From Caulobacter sp. (lineage in GTDB: Bacteria > Pseudomonadota > Alphaproteobacteria > Caulobacterales > Caulobacteraceae): a stretch of 64,000 bases of DNA. Where the stretch lies: the NCBI GenBank assembly GCA_030678995.1, contig JAUXTQ010000040.1:1-64000 (forward strand), in the 5' to 3' direction. The position numbers and the translations under genes are program-made. Of the stretch, positions 55,435 to 63,102 are shown one piece after another. Under the pieces are notes generated by a model. That model ran no database searches. It was not told the origin of the DNA and was given only the letters and a program-made list of their open reading frames with translations. Numbering within the stretch: position 1 is the first letter of the stretch; the number at the start of each line of letters is the position of its first letter.

Positions 55435-56315
55435 TTCGGCTTCACCAGCTTGAGGGTCATGCGGTCGCTCTCGCCTATGGCGTCGTACTTCGTATGGTCG
55501 AAGCCGGGCGTGGCCGGCTGGCCGCGCGGCGCCGACAGGCGGGTCGGCGGCAAGGTCCAGACGCCGAACGGATGGTCCCGGGTATCCTTGGGATTGGCGT
55601 TGATCTCGCTGGTCCTGGGCAGGATGAACCCGGCCTCCTTGGCCAGCTGCAGGGCATAGGCCTGCTGCACGTAGCCGTCGGCGGCCAGGGCGTCCTGGAC
55701 CTGGCCGGCCTCGGCGCGGTGTTCCTCGATGCCGAGGATGCCGCCGGGCTTGAGGGCGGCGAAGGCGTCGCGGAAGGCCTTGTCGGCGATGCCGCCGGCC
55801 AGCCAGTTGTGCAGGTTGCGCAGGAACAGGACCATGTCCGCCGACCCCGCCGGGGCGACGGGACCGCTGGTCGGTCCAAAGGCGGTCACCTCGACCTTGC
55901 CGTATAGCTTGGGCTTGTCCGCCAGCCGCGCCTTGTAGGCCTCGACGATCTGGGTCGCCGATGGATCGGTCAGCTCGAGATTGGCCGCATAGAGCTTGCC
56001 GCCGGTAGCGGCGAGGAACGGCGCCAGGATGTCGGTGAACCAGCCGGCGCCCGGCCAGAACTCGACCACCGTCATGCCCGGCTGAAGCCCCCACCAGGTC
56101 AGGCTCTCGACCGGATGGCGCCAGGCGTCGCGCGCCCGGTCCTGCGGCAGGCGCCAGTCGCCGGCGACGGCCGCGGCGATCGTCTGGGGCCCGTCGCGGG
56201 ACGGCCGGGCGGCCGCCTCGGCCTTCTCTTCCTTCGGGCCGCAGCCGGCCAGGGCCAGGCTGGCGCCGCCGGCCAGGACCAGTCGCCGCGAAGCCCTGAA
56301 GGACGCTGATGTCAT
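55431..56315 (-). CDS. Exported methyltransferase-fold lipoprotein, first paralogue (COG4798-like)
   Basis: The 294-residue protein has an Arg-Arg lipoprotein leader (RRLVLAGGASLALAGC, Cys of LAGC as lipid site) followed by a class I SAM-methyltransferase-like domain. The domain has LQPGMTVVEFWPGAGWFTDI (motif I, GAGWFT), LKPGGILGIEEHRAE, and the C-terminal HPFGVWTLPPTRLSAP block. This matches predicted secreted methyltransferases of unknown substrate. It shares closely spaced motifs and the same ending (IGESDRMTL...VKPK) with the adjacent gene at 56392. SAM is not expected in the periplasm, so its true ligand is unclear. ATG 56315 is used. Confidence 0.82.
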   Translation of the reverse strand: MTSASFRASRRLVLAGGASLALAGCGPKEEKAEAAARPSRDGPQTIAAAVAGDWRLPQDRARDAWRHPVESLTWWGLQPGMTVVEFWPGAGWFTDILAPFLAATGGKLYAANLELTDPSATQIVEAYKARLADKPKLYGKVEVTAFGPTSGPVAPAGSADMVLFLRNLHNWLAGGIADKAFRDAFAALKPGGILGIEEHRAEAGQVQDALAADGYVQQAYALQLAKEAGFILPRTSEINANPKDTRDHPFGVWTLPPTRLSAPRGQPATPGFDHTKYDAIGESDRMTLKLVKPK

Positions 56316-56391
56316 CGGCTGTTCCGTCAACGCCGCCCCCACGCCGTGCGGGGCCGGCTTACCGCCAGGAGTGAACCGGGTCAAAGCGGCG

Positions 56392-57243
56392 CTATTTGGG
56401 CTTCACGAAACGCAGGGTCATGCGATCGCTCTCGCCGATGGCGTCGTACCTGGTGTGGTCGAAGTCGGGGTTGGCCGGCTGGCCCTGGGGCGCGGAGCGG
56501 CGCGTCGGCGGCAGGGTCCAGACACCGAACGGGTGATCCTTGGTGTCCTTCGGGTTGGCGTTGGCCTCCGACTGGGCGTCCAGCTTGAAGCCGGCCTTGG
56601 CGGCGGCGGCCACCACGGTGGCCACGCCCACATAGCCGTCGGTCACGCCCGGGGTCTCCGGACGGGGATCGGCGCGATGCTCCTCGACGCCCAGGACGCC
56701 GCCCGGCTTGAGCACGGCGAAGAAGTCGCCCATCGCCTTGGACAGCAGGTCGCCGGAGTACATGAAGTTGTGGATATTGCGGGCCGTGATCACCAGGTCC
56801 GCCGACCCCGCCGCGGCAAGGGGCCCCGACACCGGGCCGAAACCGGCGTACTGGATCGCGCCATACTTCGCCGCGTCGGCGTATTTGGCCTCGAAGTCGG
56901 CCCGGCCCTTCTTCGCGCCCGCGGAGATGTTGAGGTTGGCCAGGTCGGCCACGCCGGCGATGTAGACCCCGCCGGCAGCCATGGCGTAGGGCGCGAGGAT
57001 CTCGGTCCAGTAGCCGCCGCCGGGCACCACCTCGATGACCGTCCTGTTCGCCTTCAGGCCCCAGAAGGTCAGGGTCTCGTAGGGGTGACGGGCGCCGTCG
57101 CGGGCCTTGTTGGCCGCGCTGCGCTGGTCCCCGGCGATGGCCGCCATCAGGGCCGCGTCGCTCTTGCCGGCGAGGGCGGACAGGGGAAATCCGGCCAGCA
57201 GACCGCCGGCGCCGAGGGCCAGGGTGTGTCTGCGCGTGATCAT
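56392..57243 (-). CDS. Exported methyltransferase-fold protein, second paralogue (COG4798-like)
   Basis: The 283-residue protein has a Tat-like signal (MITRRHTLALGAGGLLAGFP) and the same predicted methyltransferase fold as its neighbour: LKANRTVIEVVPGGGYWTEI (motif I, GGGYWT), DLVITARNIHNFMY, LKPGGVLGVEEHRADPR, and HPFGVWTLPPTRRSAP ending DAIGESDRMTLRFVKPK. Unlike the neighbour it has no lipobox Cys. Tandem position and parallel motifs point to gene duplication. The 76-base gap to the next gene suggests a single transcript. Substrate unknown. Confidence 0.84.
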   Translation of the reverse strand: MITRRHTLALGAGGLLAGFPLSALAGKSDAALMAAIAGDQRSAANKARDGARHPYETLTFWGLKANRTVIEVVPGGGYWTEILAPYAMAAGGVYIAGVADLANLNISAGAKKGRADFEAKYADAAKYGAIQYAGFGPVSGPLAAAGSADLVITARNIHNFMYSGDLLSKAMGDFFAVLKPGGVLGVEEHRADPRPETPGVTDGYVGVATVVAAAAKAGFKLDAQSEANANPKDTKDHPFGVWTLPPTRRSAPQGQPANPDFDHTRYDAIGESDRMTLRFVKPK

Positions 57244-57313
57244 GGCGTTCTCCCGATTTCCACTGTCGTAGGCGGGGACCCTACCTGTCCCGGCGCGGGG
57301 ATCAAGCGCGGCC

Positions 57314-57456
57314 CTTGAAACCGGCGCGAGGCTCACCCACCTCAATGAGCGGAGGCGCTGGATGTCCGGGCCTCCCGGGTCATGACGAGGCTTTTTCAAG
57401 CTCGCCACCGGCCTGCATGACAAACCGCAACCTTGCTTTGAAAGAGGGATGTGCAC
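57314..57456 (+). promoter_or_regulatory. Candidate RpoH promoter and ROSE-like thermosensor leader of the Hsp20 gene
   Basis: CTTGAAA at 57314-57320 and CCCACCT at 57337-57343 are spaced 16 bases apart, resembling a heat-shock sigma-32 promoter. A leader of about 105 bases follows. It contains hairpins (CCGGG-CCT-CCCGG and GCTT-TTTC-AAGC) and ends CCTTGCTTTGAAAGAGGG, where TTGCT could pair with the AGAGGG ribosome binding site, as in ROSE RNA thermometers of small heat-shock genes. Both parts are by inspection only. Confidence 0.4.
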
Positions 57457-57918
57457 ATGCGTACGATCGATTTCTCCCCCCTGTATCGCTCCGTCGTCGG
57501 CTTCGACCGCCTCGCCGCGCAGCTTGACGCCGCCGCGGCCCAGAACAGCGCCAGCGGCTATCCACCCTACAATATCGAGCGGACCGACGAGAACGCCTAC
57601 CGCGTCGAGATCGCCGTGGCCGGCTTCCGTTCCGAGGAACTGACCATCGAGGTCAAGGAAAACCTGCTGACCGTCACCGGCCGCAAGGCTGCCAATGACG
57701 ACGCCCGCAAGTTCCTGCACCGCGGCCTCGCCGAGCGGAACTTCGAGCGCCGCTTCCAGCTGGCCGACTACGTCATCGTGACGGACGCGGCCCTGGCCGA
57801 CGGCCTGCTGTCGATTGCCCTCAAGCGCGAACTGCCGGAGGCCCTCAAGCCCCGCACGATCGCCATCAACACCACCACCGCCCAGGCCGCCCTGCCCAAG
57901 AGCAAGAAGGCCGCCTAA
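57457..57918 (+). CDS. Hsp20 / IbpA-type small heat-shock protein
   Basis: The 153-residue protein is a class A small heat-shock chaperone: RTIDFSPLYRSVVGFDRLAA at the N-terminus, the alpha-crystallin domain from YNIERTDENAYRVEIAVAGF through LTIEVKENLLTVTGRK and FLHRGLAERNFERRFQLADY, to ADGLLSIALKRELPEALKPR with a C-terminal IxI-like TIAIN. It holds unfolding proteins for refolding. ATG 57457 gives the IbpA-like start; an in-frame GTG at 57451 is also possible. A strong terminator follows. Confidence 0.95.
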   Translation: MRTIDFSPLYRSVVGFDRLAAQLDAAAAQNSASGYPPYNIERTDENAYRVEIAVAGFRSEELTIEVKENLLTVTGRKAANDDARKFLHRGLAERNFERRFQLADYVIVTDAALADGLLSIALKRELPEALKPRTIAINTTTAQAALPKSKKAA

Positions 57919-57954
57919 GGCGTTCCAGCAGAACGATCCCCAGTCGTTCGGAAG

Positions 57955-57985
57955 AGGGCGGAGTCGAATGGCTCCGCCCTTTTTC
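57955..57985 (+). terminator. Intrinsic terminator after the Hsp20 gene
   Basis: A perfect 9-bp stem, AGGGCGGAG and CTCCGCCCT around an 8-base loop, followed by TTTT. It lies 37 bases after the Hsp20 stop codon. The 89-bp repeat copy begins right after its T-run. Confidence 0.85.
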
Positions 57986-57986
57986 C

Positions 57987-58075
57987 ATTCCGCCGCGTAG
58001 CCGATCGCGTTCTGGATGTCGGCGTCGCGGAAGGAGGCGTTGGCGGTGCGGGCGCCGGTGAAGTCCGCGCCGCGC
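57987..58075. repeat. 89-bp direct repeat, copy 1 (detached 3' end of the pentapeptide gene)
   Basis: This copy is identical over 89 bases to 58915-59003, the last 30 codons of the pentapeptide-repeat gene. On the minus strand it encodes the same GADFTGARTANASFRDADIQ segment and AIGYAAE, but the stop codon differs because the match ends at it. The copies are 928 bases apart with the MazF-like gene between. Confidence 0.9.
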
Positions 58076-58114
58076 GGGCTCGCGCTGCCATTCACAGGCT
58101 GATGGCAGACAGCA

Positions 58115-58143
58115 AAAAGGCCAGCCTGTGGAGCTGGCCTTTT
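58115..58143. terminator. Bidirectional intrinsic terminator
   Basis: An 11-bp stem, AAAAGGCCAGC and GCTGGCCTTTT, has a 7-base loop. It gives a T-run on both strands and could end the MazF-like transcript coming from the right. The stretch 57919-58261 holds this, the Hsp20 terminator and the 89-bp repeat copy, with no gene that I can support. Confidence 0.8.
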
Positions 58144-58261
58144 CGTTTGGGCCCCGTTTCCGGGGCAAGGGGCCTTGCGACCCAGCGACTTCAAGAGCCG
58201 TACACTCAAAATAGCAAAATTCAGCTCAAAATCAAGTCGCCATGCTGTTCCTACCGGCCAA

Positions 58262-58798
58262 CTACGATGCCGGTGGCTCGTCGGTCTTTCTGGGCGCAAC
58301 GCCGAAAGTGACGCGCCGGATTGTGTTCAAGGACGCGAACACTCGGCGACCGATTTCGACCATGTCGTCAGGGCGGATGGCCAGAGCGCGGTGATAGTTC
58401 CCATCGTCATCACGCAATGGCTCCAATCGCGCGGACGCGACCGTGTAGACGTGATCACACACCGCCCATGCCTCTGGCGCGGAACGCGGGCTGGGGTTTC
58501 CCTTGAGCCGGTAGCCGAACTGCCCGGTCTGAGGCTGCTTGGTCAGAGGCACTACGACATGTGACCCATCATGTTGGGGCCCGCCCCGGATCACAACAAC
58601 CAGATGCGGCGCATCAAACTCTGGCGGCCAGTTGTGCTCGCTGAAGGAGCACCAATAGACATGCCCTACGCGGGTGTTCTGCTCTAGCCGCGACTTCGGC
58701 TTCGGACGAATCGCGCTCACCCTTGGAGCCGCATTGCTCGCGGCCTGCATCATGGCTGGTGTTGCTCTCAGCTTGGGACGTTCGGGTGGGCTCGCCAT
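58262..58798 (-). CDS. MazF/PemK-like toxin-fold protein
   Basis: The 178-residue protein has a PemK/MazF-like domain: VGHVYWCSFSEHNWPPEFDA, PHLVVVIRGG, HVVVPLTKQPQTGQ, then AVCDHVYTVASARLEPLRDD as the typical fifth strand. In the family this fold is usually an mRNA endonuclease. An N-terminal extension of about 40 residues is Pro/Lys/Arg-rich. No antitoxin gene is visible beside it, so it may be inactive, self-regulated or a non-toxin relative. It lies between two perfect 89-bp repeats, which suggests that it arrived by insertion. Confidence 0.72.
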   Translation of the reverse strand: MASPPERPKLRATPAMMQAASNAAPRVSAIRPKPKSRLEQNTRVGHVYWCSFSEHNWPPEFDAPHLVVVIRGGPQHDGSHVVVPLTKQPQTGQFGYRLKGNPSPRSAPEAWAVCDHVYTVASARLEPLRDDDGNYHRALAIRPDDMVEIGRRVFASLNTIRRVTFGVAPRKTDEPPAS

Positions 58799-58912
58799 CC
58801 CGGATTCATGCTGTCTGGGATGCGGTGATGCAAGATGCTACTTAGAGATGCACCTCGGAGAGTGCGGCCTTTGGGCGGCGGGCTTGAACGCCGAGCCTTT
58901 AGGTCCGCCCCC

Positions 58913-60166
58913 CTATTCCGCCGCGTAGCCGATCGCGTTCTGGATGTCGGCGTCGCGGAAGGAGGCGTTGGCGGTGCGGGCGCCGGTGAAGTCCGCGCCG
59001 CGCAGGTCGGCGCCGTCGAGGATCGCCGCGGTCAGGTCGGCCGCCTGGGCCCAGGCGTAGCGCATCCGGGCCTGGTTGAGGGTCGCGGGGTTGGATCGCC
59101 CCGGTCCCAGCGGCAGCACGCCCATGCTGGCCCCGCGCAGGTCGGCCTTGGTCAGGTTGGCCCCGGTCAGCCTGGCGCCGCGCAGGTCGGCCTTGATCAG
59201 CCAGGCTCCGCGCAGGTCGGCGCCTTCCAGATTGGCGCCCTGGAGCTGGGCGCCGCTGAGGTCGAGGCCGACCAGGCAGGCGCCCTTGGCCGTCATCGCG
59301 GTGAGCCGGGCGCCCTTGAGGGCGTCGCCCAGCGGCCGCAGGTCTTCGCCGTCAAACTTGGCGGGCGAGCCCCGCTGGCCGCCGCTTTCACACCAGGCCG
59401 TGTTGCCCTGGACCAGCAGCCGCAGCTGGTCGGCCCGGCGGATCGCGTCCGGGGTCGACTCGCGCAGGCAGCCCGACAGGTTGGCGCCGCTCATCCTCGC
59501 CGTGCCCGTGTCGACACCGGTCAGGACCGCGCCCGACAGATTGGCCCCCTCCAGGTTCGCTCCGGCGACATCGGCGCCCTCGAGCATCGCGCCCGTGAGG
59601 TTGGCGTCCTTGAGATTGCAGCCCGCCAGCCTGGCGCCCTTCAGGGAGCAGTCGGTGAAGTCGGCGGCGAAGGCCGAGGCGCCGTTGAACTTCGAACCGT
59701 CCAGGGTCGCACCGGTGAAGATGGCTCCGTCCGCCTCGCCCGCCCGGGCCTGATGCGACAGGGCGGTGATGCCCTTGGTCGGATGGGGAATGGCGATCTG
59801 GCCCTCGCGGAAGTCCGCCTGGGTCAGGTCGGCCATGGACAGGTTGGCCCCGCGCAGGCAGCAGCCGCGCACGTCGGCGCGCTTGAGGTTGGCGCCGCGC
59901 AGGTCCGCCTTGCGCAGGTCGCAGCCGAACATGTTGGCCCGCTCGAGGTTGGTGCGGAGCATCCGCGCACCGTCGAGGATCGAGGCGGACAGGTCCGCGT
60001 CGGTCAGGTTGCGACCGGCCAGATCAAGGCGGGTCAGATCGAGAAAGCGCAGCGAGGCCCGCTTGCCGCCCGGCTTGCCAGTCAGGAAGCGCTCGTGCGC
60101 GGTGATCATCATGTCGAGTTCGGACTGGGTGAGACGGCGCCGCCCGGCCAGACTGGTCTGCGTCAC
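58913..60166 (-). CDS. Pentapeptide-repeat protein, first of a tandem pair
   Basis: About 417 residues from a GTG start at 60166, with GGGGGAAG upstream; ATG 60214 would add 16 residues. After an N-terminal helix (RRRLTQSELDMMITAHERFL) the protein is built of A(D/N)LXX pentapeptides, for example LDLTRLDLAGRNLTDADLSA and ADLRGANLKRADVRGCCLRG, forming a right-handed quadrilateral beta-helix. A non-repeat insert around RRADQLRLLVQGNTAWCESG splits two repeat blocks. It looks cytosolic. Members can bind DNA gyrase or act as scaffolds; no role is known here. Its 3' end is duplicated at 57987. Confidence 0.88.
   Translation of the reverse strand: MTQTSLAGRRRLTQSELDMMITAHERFLTGKPGGKRASLRFLDLTRLDLAGRNLTDADLSASILDGARMLRTNLERANMFGCDLRKADLRGANLKRADVRGCCLRGANLSMADLTQADFREGQIAIPHPTKGITALSHQARAGEADGAIFTGATLDGSKFNGASAFAADFTDCSLKGARLAGCNLKDANLTGAMLEGADVAGANLEGANLSGAVLTGVDTGTARMSGANLSGCLRESTPDAIRRADQLRLLVQGNTAWCESGGQRGSPAKFDGEDLRPLGDALKGARLTAMTAKGACLVGLDLSGAQLQGANLEGADLRGAWLIKADLRGARLTGANLTKADLRGASMGVLPLGPGRSNPATLNQARMRYAWAQAADLTAAILDGADLRGADFTGARTANASFRDADIQNAIGYAAE
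58915..59003. repeat. 89-bp direct repeat, copy 2 (native 3' end of the pentapeptide gene)
   Basis: This is the coding end of the 58913 gene and is identical to 57987-58075. Flanking bases differ at both ends (CCCT versus TTCC on the left; AGGTCGG versus GGGCTCG on the right), so the duplicated block is sharply delimited. Confidence 0.9.
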
Positions 60167-60251
60167 GCTCAATGCACTTCCCCCGGCCCACGAATCGATT
60201 TGGCCGCGAAGCATAACGCCGATCGCCCAAGAGAAGGGTTAAGCATGTGAC

Positions 60252-61511
60252 TCAGATCGGGTCATCGAGGCCGCGAGCGCCCAGGCGAACGGCGCCGGTG
60301 AGATCGGCGCCTTTCTGCTGGGCCCCGGTGAAGTTGGCGCGGGAGAGATCGGCGCCGGCCAGGCGGGCCTGGCGGACGTCGGCCCTCGTCAGATCGGTCC
60401 CCTTGAGCTGGGCGCCGGTCAGGTCGCACGGCAGCAGCCGGTCGGCGGCGATCAGCAGCGGACCCAGGTGCGCGTCGCGCAGGTCCGCGCCCGACAGCTT
60501 GGCCCCGGCGAGGCGCGCGCCCCGCAGGTCAGCCCGGCGCAGGTTGCAGTTGCGCAGGTCGGCGTTCTCCAGGTGCGCGCCCTGCAGCTGCACGCCCTCC
60601 ATGTCGAGGCCGTAGAACACCGCCGCCTTGGCCGACAGGGCGGTCAGGTCGTAGCCGCGGATGGATTTCAGGTCGCGCAGGTCAGCGCGGTCGAACACCG
60701 AGGGCTTGCCCTCGACGCCGCCGGTCTCGCACCAGCGGGCGTGCTCACGCAGCATGTCCTCGTACGGCAGGTCGTTGACCGCCTTGCCCGAGGGCGCGTC
60801 GGTCAGGGTGCCGGTCATGTCGGCGTCGCCCCGGGTCATGCCGTTGGTCTTGGCCCCGATCATCACCGCGTCGCGCATGTCGGCGCCGGAGATGTCGGCC
60901 CCGGACATGTCGGCCCCGGCGAGGTTGGCGCCGCTCATGTTGGCCTGCTTCAGGTTGGCCCGGACCAGCTTGCAGTCCTTCATGATGGCGTCGCTGAAGT
61001 CGGCCTTCACGGCCATCACGCCGGACAGGCGCGAGCGCTCGAGGTTGGCCCCGGCGAGGATCGCCCCGCAGGCGTCGCCCGAGCGGGTGGCGTGTTCATG
61101 GATGCGCAGGCCCTTGTCACGGTCGGGCGAGGCGATCGCCCCCTCGCGCAGGTCGGCCTCGAACAGGTCGGCGCCGGTCAGATTGGCGCCGCGCAGGCAG
61201 GCGCCCCGCAGGTCGGCCCGGCGCATGGAGGCTTCGGAGAAGTCCGCCCCCTGCATGTCGGCGCCGAAGAAGCTGGCATTGTCGAGTTTGGTCCCGACCA
61301 GGCGGGTGTCATTGAGGATCGCCCCGGTGAAGTCCGCGTCCGACAGGTTGCGGTTCGACAGGTCCAGGCCGGACAGGTCATTGAAGGCGAACACCGCGCG
61401 CGCGCCGCCCATCCGCGCCGAGAACAGGCGGTCATGCCTGGCGCAGATCAGCTCAACGTCTTGTTGCGTAAGGCGCCGGCGACTACTGCCGGACACCGCG
61501 ACGGCGGCCAT
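60252..61511 (-). CDS. Pentapeptide-repeat protein, second of a tandem pair
   Basis: The 419-residue protein parallels its neighbour: an N-terminal SRRRLTQQDVELICARHDRL, then ASFFGADMQGADFSEASMRR and ADLRGACLRGANLTGADLFE repeats. It also has a central non-repeat insert with HARWCETGGVEGKPSVFD, aligned with WCESGGQRGSPAKFD in the other protein. This shows that the two arose by tandem duplication and then diverged. Repeats with ADMSGADISGADMRDAVM dominate the middle. Function unknown; soluble. A gap of about 85 bases separates the pair. Confidence 0.9.
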   Translation of the reverse strand: MAAVAVSGSSRRRLTQQDVELICARHDRLFSARMGGARAVFAFNDLSGLDLSNRNLSDADFTGAILNDTRLVGTKLDNASFFGADMQGADFSEASMRRADLRGACLRGANLTGADLFEADLREGAIASPDRDKGLRIHEHATRSGDACGAILAGANLERSRLSGVMAVKADFSDAIMKDCKLVRANLKQANMSGANLAGADMSGADISGADMRDAVMIGAKTNGMTRGDADMTGTLTDAPSGKAVNDLPYEDMLREHARWCETGGVEGKPSVFDRADLRDLKSIRGYDLTALSAKAAVFYGLDMEGVQLQGAHLENADLRNCNLRRADLRGARLAGAKLSGADLRDAHLGPLLIAADRLLPCDLTGAQLKGTDLTRADVRQARLAGADLSRANFTGAQQKGADLTGAVRLGARGLDDPI

Positions 61512-61535
61512 GGGTTCCTCTCCTGTGGAGAAAAC

Positions 61536-61979
61536 CTATGGCTGACGCGGATTAACATCGCCCTTCCACGCCCCGTATTGCAGGGCCTCGAAGGCTTCCT
61601 GTGACAGCAGGCCGCGCTCGACGACGACGCCGGCGGCGACCAGCCGCTCGCTGCCCTGACCCGAAGCCAGCGGCGAGGGGTCCTCGCAGGCATAGACCAC
61701 CCGGGCGACCCCGGCCGCGACCAGGCGCCGGGAACAGGACGCCGTCCCCGACGACCGGGCGCCACAGGGCTCGAGGGTGACGTAGGCGGTGGCGCCGCGG
61801 GCATCGATGTTTTCGAGGGCCTGCTCTTCAGCGTGCGGCCGCCCGCCGGGAGCCGTGGCGGCTTCGGCCAGGACCTGGCCGTCGCGCACGATCACGCAGC
61901 CGACCACCGGATTGGGCGCGGTCTTGCCGAGGTTGGTTTTCGCAACCTCAATCGCTCGCCGCATGAACTCAGTATCCAA
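61536..61979 (-). CDS. RibD-type pyrimidine deaminase domain protein (no reductase domain)
   Basis: The 147-residue protein corresponds to the N-terminal deaminase domain of RibD: FMRRAIEVAKTNLGKTAPNP, VVGCVIVRDGQVLAEA, the zinc motif PHAEEQALE (His49 ligand, Glu51 acid) and YVTLEPCGARSSGTASC (Cys72 and Cys82). The usual His of PCxHxGRTPPC is missing. The C-terminal reductase domain of bifunctional RibD is absent, so it is either a monofunctional deaminase or a diverged relative. It starts about 25 bases after the pentapeptide ATG region on the same strand. Confidence 0.85.
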   Translation of the reverse strand: MDTEFMRRAIEVAKTNLGKTAPNPVVGCVIVRDGQVLAEAATAPGGRPHAEEQALENIDARGATAYVTLEPCGARSSGTASCSRRLVAAGVARVVYACEDPSPLASGQGSERLVAAGVVVERGLLSQEAFEALQYGAWKGDVNPRQP

Positions 61980-62018
61980 CCCACCCTCCGCTCATCCCCG
62001 CGAAGGCGATCTAGCACA

Positions 62019-62091
62019 GGGACATGCACTTCAGTGCGTGTCCCTCGCCGCTTCGAAGCCGATGGGGACACGCACTGAAGTGCATGTCCCC
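62019..62091. repeat. Pair of GGGGACAYGCACT palindromes in tandem
   Basis: Two near-identical palindromes, GGGACATGCACT...GTGTCCC at 62019-62044 and GGGGACACGCACT...CATGTCCCC at 62064-62091, flank a CGCTTCGAAGCC spacer. They lie in the gap between gpmA and the RibD-type gene and are together able to form one long hairpin. The same unit occurs singly at 42729 and 53268. Confidence 0.78.
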
Positions 62092-62104
62092 GGTGTTGCT
62101 GACC

Positions 62105-62815
62105 TCAGAGCGCCGGCAACGGCGTCGCCCGCGCCTCATCCAGATACCGCGCCGAAACCGGCCGCAAGTCCCCATCCAGCTCGATCAGCAGAGGGTTGCC
62201 CGTGGGGATCTCCACCTCCACGATATCCGCGTCAGGCACCGCGAACAGCAGCTTGACGATGGCCCGCAGGCTGTTGCCGTGGGCGGCCACCAGCACCGTT
62301 TCGCCGGCCTTCAGGCGGGGCGCGATCTGCGCATCCCAATAGGGCTTCACCCGGTCCAGGGTGGTCTTCAGGCTCTCGGTGTCGGGAATATCGCTGCCGG
62401 CGTAGAGCGGGTCGGCGTGGAAATCGAACTCACCGCCCCGGGCCAGCGGCGGCGGCGGAATGTCGTAGGACCGGCGCCAGACCCTGACCTGCTCCTCGCC
62501 GTGTTTGGCCGCCGTCTCGGCCTTGTTGAGCCCCGTCAGGCCGCCGTAGTGGCGCTCGTTCAGCCGCCAGTCGCGGACCATGGGCAGATGGCCCTGCCCG
62601 GCTGCCGCCAGCGCGATCTCGCCTGTGCGGTTGGCCCGTTTGAGCACTGACGTGAAGACGCGGTCGAACCGCACGCCCGCCGCCTTCAACAGCTCCCCCC
62701 CGCGCCGCGCCTCGGCCTCGCCCTGGGCGGTCAGGTCGACGTCCACCCAGCCGGTGAAGCGGTTTTCGAGGTTCCACTGGCTCTGGCCGTGGCGGAGAAG
62801 AACGAGCTTGGACAT
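62105..62815 (-). CDS. gpmA: 2,3-bisphosphoglycerate-dependent phosphoglycerate mutase
   Basis: The 236-residue GpmA interconverts 3- and 2-phosphoglycerate in glycolysis and gluconeogenesis. The catalytic RHG is in [20 protein letters not shown] (His9), followed by [20 protein letters not shown] with the substrate-contacting Arg and Tyr, then [18 protein letters not shown], and the second histidine in [20 protein letters not shown]. The length is close to that of the short alphaproteobacterial form. The small membrane-protein gene is divergent from its start at 62815. Confidence 0.96.
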   Translation of the reverse strand: MSKLVLLRHGQSQWNLENRFTGWVDVDLTAQGEAEARRGGELLKAAGVRFDRVFTSVLKRANRTGEIALAAAGQGHLPMVRDWRLNERHYGGLTGLNKAETAAKHGEEQVRVWRRSYDIPPPPLARGGEFDFHADPLYAGSDIPDTESLKTTLDRVKPYWDAQIAPRLKAGETVLVAAHGNSLRAIVKLLFAVPDADIVEVEIPTGNPLLIELDGDLRPVSARYLDEARATPLPAL

Positions 62816-62892
62816 GGAGCGAGGGGCTAAGGCCCGGGGCCGGAGGCGTCAAGCGGGGTTCAACGCGGCGCGCGCCCTGCTATATCCGCTCC

Positions 62893-63102
62893 ATGCGTGA
62901 TCGCTTCTTCTTCCCCCTCGCCGCCCTGCTCGCCCTGGGCATGATCGCCTTGGCGCTGATCTGGCCGCGCGGCATGGGCGCGAACTATCCCTCGTTCGAG
63001 CATCCGCTGACCGTGCCCGCGCCGGTTCCGGAACCTCCCGCCGAGCCCAAGCCCAAAAAGAAACCCGCCGCCGACCCCGCCGCCGCGAGCGTCGACCAGT
63101 GA
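62893..63102 (+). CDS. Small single-pass membrane protein of unknown function
   Basis: The 69-residue protein has a basic start (RDRF), one membrane segment (FFPLAALLALGMIALALIWP), and a periplasmic tail with YPSFEHPLTVPAPVPEPPAE and a Lys/Pro-rich stretch (PKPKKKPAADPAAA). Its stop overlaps the kdsD start (GTGA), so translation is coupled. This coupling, together with the Pro-rich tail, suggests a small inner-membrane partner in LPS or envelope work, but no family is recognised. Confidence 0.6.
   Translation: MRDRFFFPLAALLALGMIALALIWPRGMGANYPSFEHPLTVPAPVPEPPAEPKPKKKPAADPAAASVDQ

Noticed and set aside
56392-58299. A single long minus-strand frame joining the second methyltransferase to the repeat copy at 57987
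   Set aside because: It passes antisense through the well-supported Hsp20 gene; the methyltransferase has its own Tat-type start at 57243.
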